NCBI RefSeq assembly: GCF_009882985.1
Contig: NZ_WTUZ01000010.1
Coordinates: 1,140,434 to 1,204,433 of the forward strand
DNA from: Paenibacillus silvestris
GTDB taxonomy: Bacteria; Bacillota; Bacilli; Paenibacillales; NBRC-103111
Length of the DNA stretch: 64,000 nt
Reading direction: 5' to 3'
Shown here: one piece after another, positions 16,236 to 24,768 of the stretch
How positions within the stretch are numbered: the first letter of the stretch is position 1
How the letters are laid out: each line of letters starts with the position of its first letter
Notes under the pieces: generated by a model
Told to the model about the DNA's origin: nothing
What the model saw: the letters and a program-made list of their open reading frames with translations, nothing else
The model's database searches: none
Position numbers and translations under genes: made by a program

Positions 16236-18515
16236 TTATGAAACACCTTGAATACTAGCCAAACGCCCCGTCATGTCCTCCTTAAGAAGCGGCTTGCTAA
16301 AGAAATAGCCTTGCATTTCATGGCAGCCTTTATTTTTCAGAAACTCAAACTGCACTTCCGTCTCTACGCCTTCCGCAATAACTTCGAGATTCAAGCTTTG
16401 AGCCATGGCGATAATCGATGCTGCAATTGTCGTTTCACCCTGGGTAGAGGTGATGTCATTGACAAAGGATCTATCAATCTTAAGTCGATCGATCGGAAAA
16501 CTTCGAAGGTAACTCAGTGAAGAATAGCCTGTACCGAAGTCGTCAATAGACACTTGAATCCCCAGCTTCTTCAGTTCCTCCAGAGTCCCAATGACTTGTT
16601 TCGCATTTTGCATAGCGACACTCTCTGTGATCTCCAGCTCCAAATAAGCTGGGTGAAGACCTGTTTCGTGCAAGATATCAGCGACAACCTGGACAATATT
16701 CGCTTGCTTGAATTGATAAGCTGAGAGATTGACGGCTACCCGCATAGGAGCGAATCCCGCATCTTGCCAAGCTTTATTTTGCTGACAAGCTGTCCGTAGC
16801 ACCCATTCGCCAAGGGGAATAATAATACCCGTTTCCTCTGCGAGCGGGATGAATTCGGTCGGCGACACCAGACCTCTCTTCGGATGAAGCCACCGAACAA
16901 GCGCCTCGACACCTGTAATCTGACCCGTCTCGAACTGCAGTTGAGGTTGGTACATCAGCAGCAATTCATTACGCTCCACTGCTTTACGGAGCTCCTGCTC
17001 AATCGTGTGCCTCTCAGAAGCTTGGACACTCATCGTCGGTGTGAAAAATTCATATTGATTGCGGTGACTTTCCTTAGCCCGATACATGGCCGAGTCCGCA
17101 TTCATCATCAACGTTTTGGCATCCTGTCCATCATTTGGATACAAGCTAATACCAATACTCGTTGTAACCGAACATTCAAGACCTTCAATAACAATCGGAC
17201 GATTAATCGCCTCTATAATTTCTTTGACAATGAAAAGAATAAAGCTCTCCTGTTTGAGGACTGGCAGCAAAATCGTAAACTCGTCTCCACCCATTCGTGC
17301 TATAGTGCCATGATGACCAACTGAGCTTAATAGACGTTTGGCTATCGTTTGCAGCAGCGTGTCGCCAAAGGCATGGCCCAAAGAATCATTGATATATTTG
17401 AATCGATTTAAATCCAGAAACAACACGGCAAGCTTATGTCTCCCGCGCTCCGCCTGCTCCAAGCTCTTGGTCAGGTGATCCGTAAACAAACGACGATTCG
17501 GCAGATCGGTGAGCGCATCATGGTAGGCCATATGATTGATCGTTTCCTCAGCTTGCTTATGTTCTGTAATATCTTTGCCAATCGCAAATACACCGACCAC
17601 TTGGCTGTCGACGATGATTGGAACAAATCGAATGTGCAAATCGACTGGAAAACCCCGTTTATGAGCGATAGAAATTTCGAAACTAGCGGATAGCCCTTTT
17701 TTAGCTAGCATAAAGGGTCTTACATAAGTAGATCTTGGCCGTACACTCAGGAGATGCGTGCAGGAAGTGCCAACTAGTTGATTCGCCGAATATCCCGTTA
17801 TTTTCTCCGTTGCCGGATTAATAGCTGTAACCAGACCATTTAACTCAAATGAACAAACGAGATCGGGATTATGATCAACCAAAGATTTATACCGAAATCT
17901 ACTTTCCTCTAACATTCTCTCCGAATCTTTGCGGTCGCTAATATCTCGAATAATCCCCCGGAAGCCTGTCGGCGCCGAGTCTTGTGCATCCAGGATTAGG
18001 ACAATGGAGGCTTCCACACATTTACGTGTGCCATCCTCGCGAATAACCTCCCATTCCACACAATTGACAGCCGTTCCGGTATGCGCTACCCATTGATAAG
18101 CCTGTTTCAGTTTTTTGGCATCTTCCGCACTCATGAAATCCGCAATTTGACAGCCTAACAATTCCTTCTCTACCTTGCCTAGCAGCTCTACGAGCGAATG
18201 ATTAAAGACTAAGAAGCTGCCAGTCATCGTAATTTCATAATAGCCGTCTTGAATACTTTCCAAGGTTGAACGTATTTTCTGTTCCTCTCGTTTCAGCTGT
18301 AATGTCTCTATCTGGTTAACCTTCGCTATATTACGCTGAATCATCATGTACAGCAGGTAGGCCGTTACAATGATCATCAAGCTGAAAGATAGATAAGAAG
18401 CCCCCATTTTATTGGCAATTTGCAGCAGGCAAGCGAGCAGTACATACATAGATACGATGCGAAAAGAAGTCTTTTTTCCTTCTTCTTTTTTTCTGATGTC
18501 TAGTAGCTTATCCAT
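16236..18515 (-). CDS. Membrane PAS-PAS-GGDEF-EAL protein (c-di-GMP synthesis/breakdown)
   Basis: 759 residues from ATG 18515, nine bases after GGAG. Two hydrophobic helices near residues 20-58 anchor it, followed by two PAS domains (about 80-195 and 205-320). A GGDEF domain has an intact active site GGDEF at 409-413, and an EAL domain has an intact EALVRWLHP signature at 537. Both motifs being complete, it could make or degrade cyclic di-GMP, and the balance cannot be told from sequence. It sits inside the kdp operon, 17 bases after the upstream kdpB and 30 bases before kdpF. That is an unusual place and ties second-messenger turnover to the same signal as the pump genes. Confidence 0.93.
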   Translation of the reverse strand: MDKLLDIRKKEEGKKTSFRIVSMYVLLACLLQIANKMGASYLSFSLMIIVTAYLLYMMIQRNIAKVNQIETLQLKREEQKIRSTLESIQDGYYEITMTGSFLVFNHSLVELLGKVEKELLGCQIADFMSAEDAKKLKQAYQWVAHTGTAVNCVEWEVIREDGTRKCVEASIVLILDAQDSAPTGFRGIIRDISDRKDSERMLEESRFRYKSLVDHNPDLVCSFELNGLVTAINPATEKITGYSANQLVGTSCTHLLSVRPRSTYVRPFMLAKKGLSASFEISIAHKRGFPVDLHIRFVPIIVDSQVVGVFAIGKDITEHKQAEETINHMAYHDALTDLPNRRLFTDHLTKSLEQAERGRHKLAVLFLDLNRFKYINDSLGHAFGDTLLQTIAKRLLSSVGHHGTIARMGGDEFTILLPVLKQESFILFIVKEIIEAINRPIVIEGLECSVTTSIGISLYPNDGQDAKTLMMNADSAMYRAKESHRNQYEFFTPTMSVQASERHTIEQELRKAVERNELLLMYQPQLQFETGQITGVEALVRWLHPKRGLVSPTEFIPLAEETGIIIPLGEWVLRTACQQNKAWQDAGFAPMRVAVNLSAYQFKQANIVQVVADILHETGLHPAYLELEITESVAMQNAKQVIGTLEELKKLGIQVSIDDFGTGYSSLSYLRSFPIDRLKIDRSFVNDITSTQGETTIAASIIAMAQSLNLEVIAEGVETEVQFEFLKNKGCHEMQGYFFSKPLLKEDMTGRLASIQGVS

Positions 18516-18532
18516 CCTTATGTACTCCAGTC

Positions 18533-20569
18533 TTATAGTTGTTCAAAGAAAATATGCAGGAGAAAATCGATAATCTTAATCCCCAGGAAGGGTAAAATGA
18601 TGCCCCCGGCGCCATAGATGACTAAATTCCGACTAAGCAGTTGATTCGCGCTCATGGGCTTGTAGGAAACACCTTTCAAGGCAACAGGGATCAAGACCGG
18701 AATGATAATTGCGTTAAAGATGAGCGCGGAAAGTACGGCACTCGTTGGTGATTGCAAATGCATAATATTAAAAACCTGCAGCTCCGGGAGATCCCCTGCA
18801 AACATCGCAGGTATGATTGCAAAATACTTGGAGAAATCATTCGCAATGCTGAACGTGGTCACGGCTCCACGTGTAATAAGCAGCTGTTTGCCAATCGAAA
18901 TCACATCCAGGATCTTCGTTGGATCCGAATCCAGATCGACCATATTGGCTGCCTCTTTGGCGACTGATGTTCCGCTGCTCATCGCAATACCTACATCCGC
19001 TTGAGCCAAAGCTGGAGCGTCGTTAACCCCATCGCCCGTCATGGCGACAAGCTTCCCTTCGCTTTGCTCCTCCCGGACAATCCGTAATTTATCCTCCGGT
19101 TTACTTTCGGCATAATAGGTATCAACGCCAACCTCTTTCGCAATAGTTGCAGCCGTCAGCGGATTATCCCCTGTACACATGATCGTTCGAATCCCCATCT
19201 GCTGCAGAAATTGCAATCGTTCGCGAATGCCCGGCTTGATCGTATCTTTCAAGTAAATAAGCCCAAGTATGTAATTATCCTTGCTTACGGCAAGTGGTGT
19301 CCCGCCTTCTCGCGCAATAAAAGCATTGATTTCCTCGAGCTCCTCAGGAATATGGCCGCCCCTGACAGTGACATAACTGCAAATTGCACTAACCGCCCCT
19401 TTTCGAAAAAAGCTGCCATTCAAGTTTAACCCGCTCATCCGCTCTTCAGCTGCGAAGGAAATCACTTCACCCTGATAGGCTCTGAGATCGCCCGTTATAT
19501 GATGCCGCTTGGCCAGATCTACGATAGATCGCCCTTCCTGTGTGTCATCAAACAAAGAAGTAAGCACCGCTGCTTCCATTAGCTGCTCCTGAGATGCGCC
19601 GGCAACGGGATAAAAGGCGCAAGCCATCCGGTTACCGAAAGTGATCGTTCCCGTCTTGTCCAGAATGACGGTATTAATATCACCAGCCGCCTCAACGGCT
19701 TTCCCCGATTTCGCCAATATGTTGATGCGGGTGACACGGTCAATGCCCGAGATGCCAATGGCGGACAGCAATCCTCCGATTGTCGTTGGGATTAGACATA
19801 CGAGAAGGACAATTAACGTAGACACCTCCAGATGAACACCCACAAATGCAGCCAATGGATACAAGGTAACCACGACGATTAAGAAGATCAGCGTTAACAC
19901 CGTCAGCAATGTCGTCAATGCGATTTCGTTCGGTGATTTCTGCCGCCTCGCCCCTACCACCATCTGGACCATCCGATCCAGGAAGGAGTGACCAGGGTCG
20001 ACGGTAATCTCAACTTTAATCCAATCACTAACCACGATGGTTCCGCCAATTACAGCACTATATTCACTATTCGCCTCTCTAATAACGACAGCCGACTCCC
20101 CATTAACCGAAGATTCGTCGATCGCAGCGATGCCTTCCACTATTTTGCCGTCTCCGGGAATATAATCACCCATTTCGACTAGCACAAGATCACCTTTGCG
20201 CAGTTCCGTTCCGGCAACCACCTGGATAAGGCCATCTTGGGATAGCCGTTTGGCCTTTAATTCCTTTCTTGTTTTGATCAAACTATCCGCGTGCGCCTTA
20301 CCTCTCCCCTCCGCTAAGGCCTCAGCAAAATTCGCAAATAATATCGTAAACAAAAGAATGAAAAATACCGTGATGTTAAAGGACATTTGATTCTCGGAGT
20401 GAAAATAGTGCGGAAATACAATGAGTAAACCAATGACGAAGGTAGCTGTTTCCAGTACGAATAGCACTGGATTCTTGATCATCACTTTTGGATTCAACTT
20501 CAAAAAAGGTTCTACAAGGGCTCTAACGACCATTTTCGAATGAAATAAATGCTTCAACCTTTGATTCAT
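18533..20569 (-). CDS. kdpB: Potassium-transporting P-type ATPase subunit B, copy 2
   Basis: 678 residues if started at ATG 20569, whose product ([20 protein letters not shown]) aligns with the usual KdpB N-terminus. The open frame extends to a TTG at 20614 without a better ribosome site. Features are as in copy 1: [23 protein letters not shown] and [12 protein letters not shown], with the membrane Asp and Lys kept. The actuator loop reads VNGESAV instead of ITGESAP, so the Thr of TGES is Asn, although the catalytic Glu remains. The two copies are clearly diverged paralogues rather than a recent duplication. It is the first gene of the operon and has no kdpA or kdpC partner in the window. Confidence 0.94.
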   Translation of the reverse strand: MNQRLKHLFHSKMVVRALVEPFLKLNPKVMIKNPVLFVLETATFVIGLLIVFPHYFHSENQMSFNITVFFILLFTILFANFAEALAEGRGKAHADSLIKTRKELKAKRLSQDGLIQVVAGTELRKGDLVLVEMGDYIPGDGKIVEGIAAIDESSVNGESAVVIREANSEYSAVIGGTIVVSDWIKVEITVDPGHSFLDRMVQMVVGARRQKSPNEIALTTLLTVLTLIFLIVVVTLYPLAAFVGVHLEVSTLIVLLVCLIPTTIGGLLSAIGISGIDRVTRINILAKSGKAVEAAGDINTVILDKTGTITFGNRMACAFYPVAGASQEQLMEAAVLTSLFDDTQEGRSIVDLAKRHHITGDLRAYQGEVISFAAEERMSGLNLNGSFFRKGAVSAICSYVTVRGGHIPEELEEINAFIAREGGTPLAVSKDNYILGLIYLKDTIKPGIRERLQFLQQMGIRTIMCTGDNPLTAATIAKEVGVDTYYAESKPEDKLRIVREEQSEGKLVAMTGDGVNDAPALAQADVGIAMSSGTSVAKEAANMVDLDSDPTKILDVISIGKQLLITRGAVTTFSIANDFSKYFAIIPAMFAGDLPELQVFNIMHLQSPTSAVLSALIFNAIIIPVLIPVALKGVSYKPMSANQLLSRNLVIYGAGGIILPFLGIKIIDFLLHIFFEQL

Positions 20570-21016
20570 GCGGACCCACCCTAGGAAGAGACTCCTCAAA
20601 TTTTTGAACAGCAAAAAGAAGCCTAAGAGCAGAGAATCTCTACGCTCGAGCTTCTAAGCAGCGTTTGGAACTTCATGTGAAGTTCTTGGAACGAATGTTA
20701 CGCTTTTTAGCAATCTTTGTAAAACACGGTTGTCGCACGCTATTCAGGCTTTTTGACGTATTTCGCATATGAAAACGCGTCCAATTAGTAGACACTTTCA
20801 TTTTCTATGAAAATGCTTTGGTTTTCTTCCGTTTTTCACAAATTTCAGTGAATCTGAACCCGAACCTTATTGGATTGAAAATCAGACGAATTTCATTTTT
20901 ACTTTATTTTTATACGTTTGCTATGGATTTTTTACCTCATCTTTATAGGAATCTGCGTTACAATTATTCAGTGAATTAGGCATTTCATTCATCCCATGAA
21001 AGGAGTTGAACGTTTA
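20570..21016. other. Long intergenic region between kdp operon and corA-type gene
   Basis: No gene is evident. It must carry the leftward kdp-operon promoter and the rightward promoter of the CorA-type gene. A short palindrome lies at 20668-20685. The part from 20870 to 20990 is AT-rich. I looked for the conserved core of a c-di-AMP (ydaO-type) riboswitch in the leftward leader and did not see one. Confidence 0.5.
20668..20685. promoter_or_regulatory. Palindrome in the kdp operon leader, possible operator
   Basis: GAACTTCATGTGAAGTTC: 8-base arms GAACTTCA/TGAAGTTC around a 2-base centre, about 100 bases upstream of the likely kdpB start. It could be an operator or an RNA hairpin. It is not followed by a T run in either direction. 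Confidence 0.35.
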
Positions 21017-21142
21017 ATGCGAAGTCGAAGTTGCAGCGAACCTGAACCCAAACATCATCACAGGGAAGTCATGCATCTATCTGATCAGGAGAGACTGATT
21101 ACGGTTAAACATCAACTCTTTTACGAATGGGTTCATGAATGA
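21017..21142 (+). CDS. Possible 41-residue leader peptide upstream of the CorA-type gene
   Basis: ATG 21017 follows AAAGGAG at 11 bases and opens 41 codons, starting MRSRSCSEPEPKHHHREVMH and ending FYEWVHE. The product is hydrophilic, with a Pro/His-rich stretch and no membrane helix. The stop codon lies 25 bases before the ATG of the transporter, overlapping its upstream region. Translated leader peptides controlling Mg2+ transporter genes are known in other bacteria, and the prolines and histidines would be compatible with such a role. Coding is supported only by the ribosome site and the spacing. Confidence 0.4.
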   Translation: MRSRSCSEPEPKHHHREVMHLSDQERLITVKHQLFYEWVHE

Positions 21143-21167
21143 CTTCCTCATCAGAGGAGGCTATCTT

Positions 21168-22106
21168 ATGTACAACATCTATTCCAACAATGAAAACGGC
21201 ATGCTATTTAAAAATAATCAGATCGGTTATGGGTGTTGGATTCATATGGTCGCTCCAAGCGGGCAAGAAATGACGCATGTTGCTCATACACTTGGTATTC
21301 CAATTGATTTCATTAAAGCTCCTTTGGATGGAGAAGAACGTGCGAGAATTGAAAAAGAAAATAAGCATACACTAATTATGATTGATATGCCTAACATCAC
21401 CAAAAACGAGAAAAATCAACTTATTTATGAGACTGTCCCACTAGGCATCATCCTAACTGGCGATTGCATTGTTATGGTCTGTTCAACCGAACATCCGATC
21501 ATGAATCAATTTATTCATAAAAAAGTGAAGCATTTCTACACGAATAAAAAAACAAATTTTTCACTTCAAGTCCTGTATGTAATCACCCTGCTTTACTTGA
21601 GATATCTGAAGCAGATTAGCAAAATGATGAATGAAATTGAGAATGAATTGCTCCAATCCAAGAAAAATAAAGAGCTTTTTTCATTGCTAAATTTAGAGAA
21701 AAGCTTAATTTACTTTACAACTTCACTGAAATCTAACCATATGGTTATGCAAAAAATGCTTCGCCATCACTTCTTGAAAATTGGGGAAGACGATCGCGAG
21801 TTATTGGAAGATGTGATGCTTGAGAATCAGCAAGCCATTGAATTGGCTGAAACCTACAGCACAATTTTGAGCAGCATGATGAATGCTTTCGCTTCCGTTA
21901 CTTCCAATAATTTGAATGTTGTGATCAAATTTCTGACATCTGTGACGATCATATTATCATTGCCAATGATTGTTGCTAGTTTCTATGGGATGAATGTAGC
22001 GATTCCCTATCAGGCAGGTCCTCATGCCTTCTTGGTTGCTATCCTGATTTCGATCCTTCTTTCTGGTACAACGGCTTTTATTTTTTGGAAGAAACGGGTT
22101 TTTTGA
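21168..22106 (+). CDS. corA: CorA family magnesium/divalent cation transporter
   Basis: 312 residues from ATG 21168, seven bases after AGAGGAGG; the open frame begins earlier but without a proper site. The N-terminal cytosolic domain (about 1-245) has the long helix typical of the CorA funnel. Two C-terminal membrane helices follow, the first ending in the diagnostic motif YGMN (LPMIVASFYGMNVAI) and the second near FLVAILISILLSGTTAFIFW. CorA pentamers carry Mg2+ or related ions across the membrane. The gene is divergent from the kdp operon, so this is an ion-transport neighbourhood. A terminator directly follows. Confidence 0.9.
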   Translation: MYNIYSNNENGMLFKNNQIGYGCWIHMVAPSGQEMTHVAHTLGIPIDFIKAPLDGEERARIEKENKHTLIMIDMPNITKNEKNQLIYETVPLGIILTGDCIVMVCSTEHPIMNQFIHKKVKHFYTNKKTNFSLQVLYVITLLYLRYLKQISKMMNEIENELLQSKKNKELFSLLNLEKSLIYFTTSLKSNHMVMQKMLRHHFLKIGEDDRELLEDVMLENQQAIELAETYSTILSSMMNAFASVTSNNLNVVIKFLTSVTIILSLPMIVASFYGMNVAIPYQAGPHAFLVAILISILLSGTTAFIFWKKRVF

Positions 22107-22131
22107 ATGAAGTAGAGAAAACCCAGCCATG

Positions 22132-22176
22132 GGCTGTCCCCAAAGTCATTTAATGACCGAGAGGCAGCCTTTTTTT
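22132..22176 (+). terminator. Intrinsic terminator of the CorA-type gene
   Basis: Outer stem GGCTGTC/GAGGCAGCC around an inner GTCAT/ATGAC hairpin, followed by seven T. It is also the first part of family B repeat copy 1. Confidence 0.8.
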
Positions 22177-22395
22177 GCACTTTTGGGAGCGCCTCTTCAG
22201 ATGAACTGGAAATACTACCGCTAAATCGCCCAATAACACAGCTCAGACATGAATAAATCGAATTTCTCCAGTTAATGCAGGCGATTGAGCTTGAAACAGG
22301 GTCAAGACAAGTGAATTAACGAGATTTTTTCCAGTTATTACGTTTTTATAGCAAGGACTAGCTTGAAATAAAGGGAGTTTTTCCCGCTATTCGAC
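22132..22395 (+). repeat. Dispersed intergenic repeat family B, copy 1
   Basis: About 265 bp, roughly 85 percent identical by eye to 50690-50953. Landmarks in order: terminator-like hairpin, CTTTTGGGAGCG, AACTGGAAATACTACCGCTA at 22204-22223, GAATTTCTCCAGTTAATGC, TTCCAGTTATTA and GAAATAAAGGGAGTTTTTCC. It is non-coding and fills most of the 420-base gap to the Rrf2 gene. Confidence 0.8.
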
Positions 22396-22453
22396 CAGGG
22401 ACAGCCTCTTGTAGCGGCGCCATGACAGCGGAGAAGCTAGACGCTAGTTTTTC

Positions 22454-22462
22454 TGCTATAAT
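22454..22462 (+). promoter_or_regulatory. Extended -10 promoter element of the Rrf2-type gene
   Basis: TGCTATAAT is a consensus extended -10 box about 70 bases upstream of the ATG. No good -35 box is seen, which is compatible with the extended -10 class. Confidence 0.5.
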
Positions 22463-22528
22463 GGGGTAAATGTGTCGAGTAGAAAGAAACCTCATACTTT
22501 CATTATGACACCTTGTGGGGTGATATTC

Positions 22529-22933
22529 ATGGTTAACACACGTCTTTCCGTTGCTATTCATATTTTGTCTCTAGTTCATTCGGACCCTAAGGCTTCTTCC
22601 GACATGATCGCGGGAAGCGTCTCAACGAATCCCGTTGTGATTAGAAGGATTACCAGCATGTTGAAAAAATCCGGGTTATTATCGTCAAGAGTAGGAGTCG
22701 CCGGGTTTGCATTAACCAAAAGTCCAAGCGAGATCAGCTTATATGATATATACAAGTCCGTTCAATTGGAATCAGAGATTTTCAATATCCATGATAATCC
22801 CAATCCGAATTGTACGGTAGGTCGGGAAATTCAACAAACTTTGGATAAAACCTTTGCAAGTGTGAAATTGGCTATGGAAAATGAGCTAAGAAATAAAACA
22901 CTGCAGGATGTTATTTATCACATTTTCAAGTAG
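22529..22933 (+). CDS. Rrf2 family transcriptional regulator
   Basis: 134 residues from ATG 22529, behind GGGGTG. The N-terminus MVNTRLSVAIHILSLV and the winged helix with SSDMIAGSVSTNPVVIRRIT are typical of Rrf2/YwnA-type regulators. Only one cysteine (PNPNCTVGRE) is present near the C-terminus, so the three-cysteine iron-sulfur site of IscR/NsrR is missing. It therefore resembles the cluster-free YwnA branch, which often responds to redox or electrophile stress. It lies upstream of a convergent SDR oxidoreductase, a possible but unproven target. Confidence 0.87.
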   Translation: MVNTRLSVAIHILSLVHSDPKASSDMIAGSVSTNPVVIRRITSMLKKSGLLSSRVGVAGFALTKSPSEISLYDIYKSVQLESEIFNIHDNPNPNCTVGREIQQTLDKTFASVKLAMENELRNKTLQDVIYHIFK

Positions 22934-22984
22934 TACCTATGTTAGAAGTGTATCCAAAGTACAAGAAACCATGTATGACATAAA

Positions 22985-23012
22985 GGCTGCCGACCGTTTG
23001 TTGTCGGCAGCC
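22985..23012. terminator. Hairpin terminator between convergent genes
   Basis: Perfect 10-bp stem GGCTGCCGAC/GTCGGCAGCC with an 8-base loop. It is followed by TCTCTTT rightward and TTTA leftward, and lies between the convergent Rrf2 and SDR genes. Confidence 0.75.
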
Positions 23013-23036
23013 TCTCTTTGCTGATTCTCAAGATGA

Positions 23037-23777
23037 TCAAGCTAACGCGGTCGGCCTTACCATGATTTCGCTGATCAACGTATCATCAGGTTCATTAACG
23101 GCAAAAGCGATGGCTCTGGCAATGCTGTATGGTGAAATGCCTAAGCCGCTTATTTGACCGGCTATTGCCTGCACTTCAGGGCTTGTAATGCTGTCAAAAA
23201 GTTCGGTCTTCGTCAGACCCGGAGCAATTACGGTAGATCTGATATTCGAAGCCGCTGATTCTTCAAGTCGCAGGCCTTCCGAGATGGCTCTAACAGCGAA
23301 CTTCGTAGCCGCGTATACAGCTGATGTCGGTGACACTTGATAACCGGAAGTGGAGGACAGATTGATGATATGGCCGGCCTGCTGCTCCCTCATGGTTGGC
23401 AGTACCGCTGCGATGCCGTATAACACCCCTTTGATGTTCACATCGATCATTTGATCCCATTCGGCTACTCTTAATTCATTCATCCTCGAGCTCGGCATGA
23501 CGCCTGCATTGTTCACCAACACATCAATTCGACCATACGCACTTAAGGCAAATTTGGCCAATTGCTGCATATCTTCCGCTGAAGCGACGTCTGCTTTGAC
23601 AGATACAGCCTCTCCGCCACTCTGTTTGATTTCAGCTACAATCGCATGCAGACGTTCCTCTCTTCTCGCAGCCAAAATCACCTTTGCGCCATGCTGGGCT
23701 AACAGCTTCGCTGTAGCTTCACCTATCCCACTCGATGCTCCCGTAATAATAACCACTTTATCTTGTATGTTTTCCAT
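23037..23777 (-). CDS. Short-chain dehydrogenase/reductase (SDR family)
   Basis: 246 residues from ATG 23777, nine bases after GGAG; an ATG six codons upstream is less suitable. Classical SDR motifs are all present: cofactor motif [10 protein letters not shown] near the N-terminus, VNNAGVM, a catalytic Ser in NLSSTSGYQ and the Tyr-x-x-x-Lys pair in VYAATKFAV. An Arg-rich AARREERL after the second strand suggests NADP(H) preference. The substrate is not evident. The gene is divergent from a TetR regulator across a 174-base gap with palindromic sequence, so it is most likely that regulator's target. Confidence 0.92.
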   Translation of the reverse strand: MENIQDKVVIITGASSGIGEATAKLLAQHGAKVILAARREERLHAIVAEIKQSGGEAVSVKADVASAEDMQQLAKFALSAYGRIDVLVNNAGVMPSSRMNELRVAEWDQMIDVNIKGVLYGIAAVLPTMREQQAGHIINLSSTSGYQVSPTSAVYAATKFAVRAISEGLRLEESAASNIRSTVIAPGLTKTELFDSITSPEVQAIAGQISGLGISPYSIARAIAFAVNEPDDTLISEIMVRPTALA

Positions 23778-23827
23778 CGTTAAACACTCCTTCATTTTCT
23801 TATTTATAAAACGCGTGTTGAATATTT

Positions 23828-23837
23828 AACGGCCGTT
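23828..23837. promoter_or_regulatory. Putative TetR operator between SDR and tetR genes
   Basis: AACGGCCGTT is a perfect 10-base palindrome, extended by imperfect symmetry (AATATTTAAC on the left, GTTGATTAATATT on the right). It lies midway in the divergent promoter region, as expected for a TetR-type repressor controlling its neighbour. Confidence 0.45.
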
Positions 23838-23951
23838 GATTAATATTATAGACAGAAGGCCCGATTACTCAATGGTTGATTGCTGTGCATTTGTTACATA
23901 TCCAACACCACGCACACGATTGTTGATTATCGGAAGGAGGTAACGCAAGAT

Positions 23952-24530
23952 ATGGAAACCACTGTAAAAACGGACCGCCGCATTCTCAGATCCAAACAAT
24001 CCATCATCAAGTCTTTTCTGGAGCTATTTTCGGAAAAAGAGTTTGAACAAATCACCATCAACGAGATTGCAGAACGCGCCAATGTGAACCGCGGCACCAT
24101 TTATCTGCATTATAGTGACAAATATGATCTTTTGGACAAATGCATTGAAGATCACATTAACGAATTGATATCGCTCTGTACGAAACGAGAGGCCCATAAG
24201 GATAAACAAGGAATGGTGCAGGATCCCAAACCGATCTTCGATTATTTCCGCGATCATTTCCCGTTCTTCTCTGCCATGTTCTCCAATCAAAGAGTCTTTC
24301 TGTTCCGGGAACAGCTGCTGAATTTCATCTCCGTCAATTTAATGGTTAAAATGAAAAGGCCGGACAATCAGCCTGATATCGATCATGAGTTAAAAGCCCA
24401 GTTCATGGCCTCCGCCTTTATTGGCATTGTGGAGTGGTGGATTCGTCATCAAATGCCGCATTCCACGCAATTTATGGCTGAACAGGTTAGGAATTTATTT
24501 GAGAATAATCAGGTTTACACGAATCATTGA
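23952..24530 (+). CDS. TetR/AcrR family transcriptional regulator
   Basis: 192 residues from ATG 23952, eleven bases after GGAGG; the longer open frame upstream lacks a site. The N-terminal helix-turn-helix reads KEFEQITINEIAERANVNRG followed by TIYLHYSDKYDLLDKC, a textbook TetR pattern. The C-terminal ligand domain ends with a segment (SAFIGIVEWWIRHQMP) typical of the TetR_C group found in DhaS-like regulators of Firmicutes. It is divergent from the SDR gene. Confidence 0.92.
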   Translation: METTVKTDRRILRSKQSIIKSFLELFSEKEFEQITINEIAERANVNRGTIYLHYSDKYDLLDKCIEDHINELISLCTKREAHKDKQGMVQDPKPIFDYFRDHFPFFSAMFSNQRVFLFREQLLNFISVNLMVKMKRPDNQPDIDHELKAQFMASAFIGIVEWWIRHQMPHSTQFMAEQVRNLFENNQVYTNH

Positions 24531-24538
24531 AGTCACTC

Positions 24539-24719
24539 AGGGAACTGTAGTCCCTTATTTTAAGGCAAAATAGGCTATTTCCACTTTAGACGGAACTACA
24601 AGGCCTTATTTGTCCGGCATCCTGCGTTTAACAGCAGAAATCTCCGAAATAGCGGAACGTAGTTCCCCCCAACTGTGGAACACGTGCTTTTCCAGAGATA
24701 TAACGGACTACAGTTCCCT
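24539..24719. repeat. Dispersed intergenic repeat family A, copy 2
   Basis: 181 bp bounded by a perfect 15-bp inverted repeat (AGGGAACTGTAGTCC at 24539-24553, GGACTACAGTTCCCT at 24705-24719). An inner pair, GGAACTACA...AACGTAGTTCC, gives a nested fold-back. This is the best preserved copy and fills the gap between the TetR gene and the metallophosphoesterase. Confidence 0.8.
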
Positions 24720-24732
24720 CTGGAACGCAAAA

Positions 24733-24755
24733 AAAACCGCGATCAACGCGGTTTT
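24733..24755 (-). terminator. Intrinsic terminator of the metallophosphoesterase gene
   Basis: Stem AAAACCGCG/CGCGGTTTT with a 5-base loop. Leftward it runs into a long T tract (A8 on the plus strand). It lies 13 bases after the leftward stop codon. Confidence 0.85.
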
Positions 24756-24768
24756 CCCTTTTTTACAG

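Noticed and set aside
20615..21016. Possible c-di-AMP riboswitch or kdpA/kdpC remnant upstream of kdpB copy 2
   Set aside because: No matching conserved core and no KdpA or KdpC-like peptide in any frame that I could see.
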